Part shown: piece after piece, positions 35,101-35,876 of the stretch | Layout of the letters: each line of letters starts with the position of its first letter | Position numbering within the stretch: the stretch's first letter is position 1 | Source of the DNA: Erythrobacter sp. ANT-B3C2 | GTDB lineage: Bacteria > Pseudomonadota > Alphaproteobacteria > Sphingomonadales > Sphingomonadaceae | Reading direction: 5' to 3' | Assembly: GCA_001683845.1 (NCBI GenBank) | Contig: LXQI01000021.1 | Coordinates: 1 to 35,876 of the forward strand | DNA length: 35,876 bases | Translations under genes and position numbers: made by a program | The notes under the pieces: model-generated | Told to the model about the DNA's origin: nothing | What the model saw: only the letters and a program-made list of their open reading frames with translations | Databases searched by the model: none

Positions 35101-35182
35101 GGGCCGCGACAGGCGAGGCCCACAAAGCGCAGGCGACTGCCAGCGGCGAGGCCGCGTGGCGATAGAAATGAGCGACCGGCAT
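32168..35182 (-). CDS. TonB-dependent outer-membrane receptor (sphingomonad type)
   Basis: The 1004-residue receptor starts at ATG 35182 behind GGAGGAATA. The frame is open to 35227, but that adds an Ala-rich piece before the signal peptide. The signal peptide ends at PVAAQ. The plug carries PAIIVTGSLI, SASINLRGLGPQRTLVLLNG, and AATYGSDAIAGVVNVITR. The barrel ends in ARIGVSQAF with the terminal Phe. It resembles the large sphingomonad receptors annotated for diverse substrates, and nothing here shows which one. There is no linked sigma/anti-sigma pair, ABC transporter or catabolic gene. Several Cys pairs (EGC...DLC, DYC...GCAL, GGCSW, SANCGD...GVC) suggest disulfide-stabilised loops. Confidence 0.95.
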   Translation of the reverse strand: MPVAHFYRHAASPLAVACALWASPVAAQQGQPPAQGPAIIVTGSLIGGPAEDAPAPVQVIDAEELARQGSPSLLDLTRRLPVSSGVLGDSAQYDGRSQFAQGSASINLRGLGPQRTLVLLNGRRLAPNGGAGLPFVDVNLLPVDAVGRIEILKDGAAATYGSDAIAGVVNVITRTSQRGFEGSAAYRLIDGSDGDWNAALSWGGAVGPARLFVSGGYQQRGELPVQARSFGLLPYAQNPQGGWSGGGNPGNFDFDGANRGIAFTADEGCEALGGFRSLPGSSADLCFTNFLGFSNIIEPERRFQLFADAEIALGRGAQLRLTGLYGRLETELNTSPSFLPTIAPSSAAAFGGTGLFVIPAYAPALVDYCARFGSAAGCALGADGRPTAPALAFPVRFRPFLAGGNPLFDNERNTARLLRDSDSYQATAELTAPLGGLDLTASATYSEYDRFFQVGDSFVDLFQNALAGFGGPGCAFADPRTRAGLTPEQLAELAGTGGCSWFNPFSTGVPANALTGAANPLFARNGSPANLSTAPGAGLVNDLATMGDFYNVWGRTANTQLWVSEVVLAGGSGLQLAGGEAGFALGAQFRRERYDRGYEGGNNLDLFPCPGSVLDPAAACSPQTGALGFIGSNRDVTATGDVKALFGELRLPLTTRALAQLSARYEDYGARGGASLDPQVRLRVELADWLVLRGGAGNSFRGPPPQNALADLVVLTFIGGAFRAVDLLANPNLKPERATTFNAGLVAESGGLNASLDLWRYRFKGPIEAEPVSGIVSALFGASGSANCGDPAFAGLQARFLFSGGVCSAANVQRLTTFSFNAAAVTTNGADASASYDWEAGGALFEAGVAGSYTLDYAVDEVVVEGIAVQPAFDAAGKLNYQTTAFPLPRVKGQAWLQGAIDGHSLRLQLNHVGAYTDQRGAGVFGPNPSALAGASVVRGQRIAAWTTIDLAWRWQLESGTALSLALFNLTDADPPFARLDQNFDPFTASALGFTARIGVSQAF

Positions 35183-35223
35183 TATTCCTCCGGCGGCGCG
35201 CTTTGCAGCCGCCGCGGCCCACG

Positions 35224-35376
35224 TCAATCAGCAGGGCCGAGCGCCCTCAGCCACATTTGCAGCTGCTTGGCGCTTTTGCCGTCTACCCCGTGCTCCTTCC
35301 AGGCGAGTTCGACCGTGGCGCCCGACACCGGAGGGTAGTCTCTTCCCTGCCAGAAGCGATCAAGCGAGCAATAGCC
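35224..35376 (-). CDS. Possible small protein upstream of the TonB receptor, start unresolved
   Basis: On the reverse strand a frame ending at TGA 35224-35226 encodes about 50 residues that look protein-like rather than GC-shadow-like: GYCSLDRFWQGRDYPP, then VELAWKEHG and KSAKQLQMWLRALG. No ATG, GTG or TTG starts it nearby; the closest in-frame candidate is a GTG near 35535, which would make it run through the hairpins of the purC leader. It may be a real short gene with an unusual start, a remnant of a longer gene, or chance. Confidence 0.25.
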   Translation of the reverse strand, partial: GYCSLDRFWQGRDYPPVSGATVELAWKEHGVDGKSAKQLQMWLRALGPAD

Positions 35377-35447
35377 CCGCGGGCTCGTTGGCCGTGCTGT
35401 GCTGGCCTTGCAATTGCGTTTCGCCCGCGCATCACCTAGATGGCAGG
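35346..35447 (+). other. Structured stretch in the purC leader
   Basis: CCTGCCA 35346-35352 is perfectly complementary to TGGCAGG 35441-35447. Between them are smaller inverted repeats: CGAGC with GCTCG around 35363-35385, a GGCC...GGCC pair, and GCAATTGC. Together with the downstream hairpins this could be the body of a ~170-190 nt structured RNA read on the + strand. The same bases hold a weak reverse-strand open frame. Confidence 0.3.
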
Positions 35448-35451
35448 TGAA

Positions 35452-35516
35452 CGCCCCGGCCTTGGTGCCTTCCCTCCCAAGCGGGCGGGAGTGCGCCGCC
35501 GGGGCGGCGTTGTTTT
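35452..35516 (+). terminator. Terminator-like hairpin with a competing stem, 26 nt before purC
   Basis: CGCCGCC 35494-35500 pairs with GGCGGCG 35503-35509 and is followed by TTGTTTT, the clearest Rho-independent terminator shape in the window. It sits on the + strand although the gene upstream is on the other strand, so it must end a leader or a small RNA. The 9-nt segment CGCCCCGGC 35452-35460 is fully complementary to GCCGGGGCG 35498-35506, which would break the terminator stem. This is the layout of an attenuator, or of the closing stem of a small RNA. Confidence 0.5.
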
Positions 35517-35541
35517 CGACGCCCCAGCAGGAGCGCACCCG

Positions 35542-35876
35542 ATGTCCCGCCGCCGCCAGATCTACGAAGGCAAGGCCAAAATTCTTTACGAAGGCCCCGA
35601 GCCCGGCACGATCATCCAGTACTTCAAGGATGATGCCACCGCCTTCAACGCGCAGAAGAAGGGCACGATCAACGGCAAGGGGGTGATCAACAATCGCATC
35701 TCCGAGCACGTGTTCCTGCGCCTTTCGCACATCGGCATCCCGACGCATTTCATCCGCCGGCTGAACATGCGCGAGCAGCTGGTGCGGCAGGTGGAGATCA
35801 TCCCGCTCGAAGTGGTGGTGCGCAATGTCGCGGCTGGCCAACTCTCGAAGCGGCTCGGGCTCGAAGAGGGCGAGCC
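35542..35876 (+). CDS. purC: Phosphoribosylaminoimidazole-succinocarboxamide synthase (PurC), 5' part
   Basis: PurC (SAICAR synthase) joins CAIR and aspartate with ATP in de novo purine synthesis. The visible 111 residues begin with the family N-terminus [15 protein letters not shown], which forms the ATP-binding strand. They continue through [19 protein letters not shown] and [20 protein letters not shown], where the conserved substrate-binding region starts. ATG 35542 has GCAGGAG upstream. The gene is cut by the window edge, with no sign of damage. It is divergent from the TonB receptor, and expression may be controlled by the terminator-like leader. Confidence 0.93.
   Translation, partial: MSRRRQIYEGKAKILYEGPEPGTIIQYFKDDATAFNAQKKGTINGKGVINNRISEHVFLRLSHIGIPTHFIRRLNMREQLVRQVEIIPLEVVVRNVAAGQLSKRLGLEEGE

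Noticed and set aside
1-35876. CRISPR arrays, insertion sequences, phage genes
   Set aside because: No regularly spaced direct repeats, transposase or integrase motifs, or phage structural genes were seen on either strand.

Overview
The window is a dense, GC-rich chromosomal segment. Its gene content and order fit an alphaproteobacterium of the Sphingomonadales, most likely the Erythrobacteraceae. The pointers are the run infA-maf-RNase E/G-yacG-tRNA-Phe, the neighbourhood nusB/thiL/H+-pyrophosphatase, the short HisG, two large sphingomonad-type TonB-dependent receptors, and the low AT content with GTG and TTG starts. The species assignment is an inference; no rRNA is present.

Layout. At 1-7824 (mostly + strand) are hisG and hisD (histidine synthesis), nusB and thiL, split by a reverse-strand S1/P1-type secreted nuclease, then the membrane pyrophosphatase hppA and a TesB thioesterase. 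At 7958-9932 are a GAF-EAL protein, a decayed second copy of the 3' part of tesB, and a small secreted four-cysteine protein that seems to start at ATA. At 10015-16260 (- strand) are uvrC, an AI-2E/PerM-type permease, and a TonB receptor with a Gly/Pro-rich insert holding cysteine repeats. At 16472-18786 (+) are infA, maf, a compact RNase E/G, yacG and tRNA-Phe(GAA).

The accessory part starts after the tRNA. At 19030-24019 (+) lie three genes: an alpha/beta-hydrolase fused to a caspase-like protease, a cytochrome P450, and a cyclooxygenase/dioxygenase-type haem protein. The last two overlap by 4 nt. I read this as a candidate lipid-oxygenation (oxylipin-like) cassette: hydrolase releases a fatty acid, the dioxygenase oxygenates it, the P450 rearranges or hydroxylates it, and the caspase adds a proteolytic or stress-linked function. 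This is inference from domain content. It also resembles, in split form, the fungal dioxygenase-P450 fusion enzymes. The haem protein has kept the tyrosine and proximal histidine of cyclooxygenases but has Asp where they carry the distal histidine.

At 24171-30952 (+) follows a tightly packed transglutaminase/DUF2126, circularly permuted ATP-grasp/alpha-E, transglutaminase operon, a known but functionally unresolved amidoligase-peptidase set. The window ends with wrbA (+), a small lipoprotein (-), a second TonB receptor (-), a structured leader with a terminator-like hairpin, and the start of purC (+), cut by the window edge.
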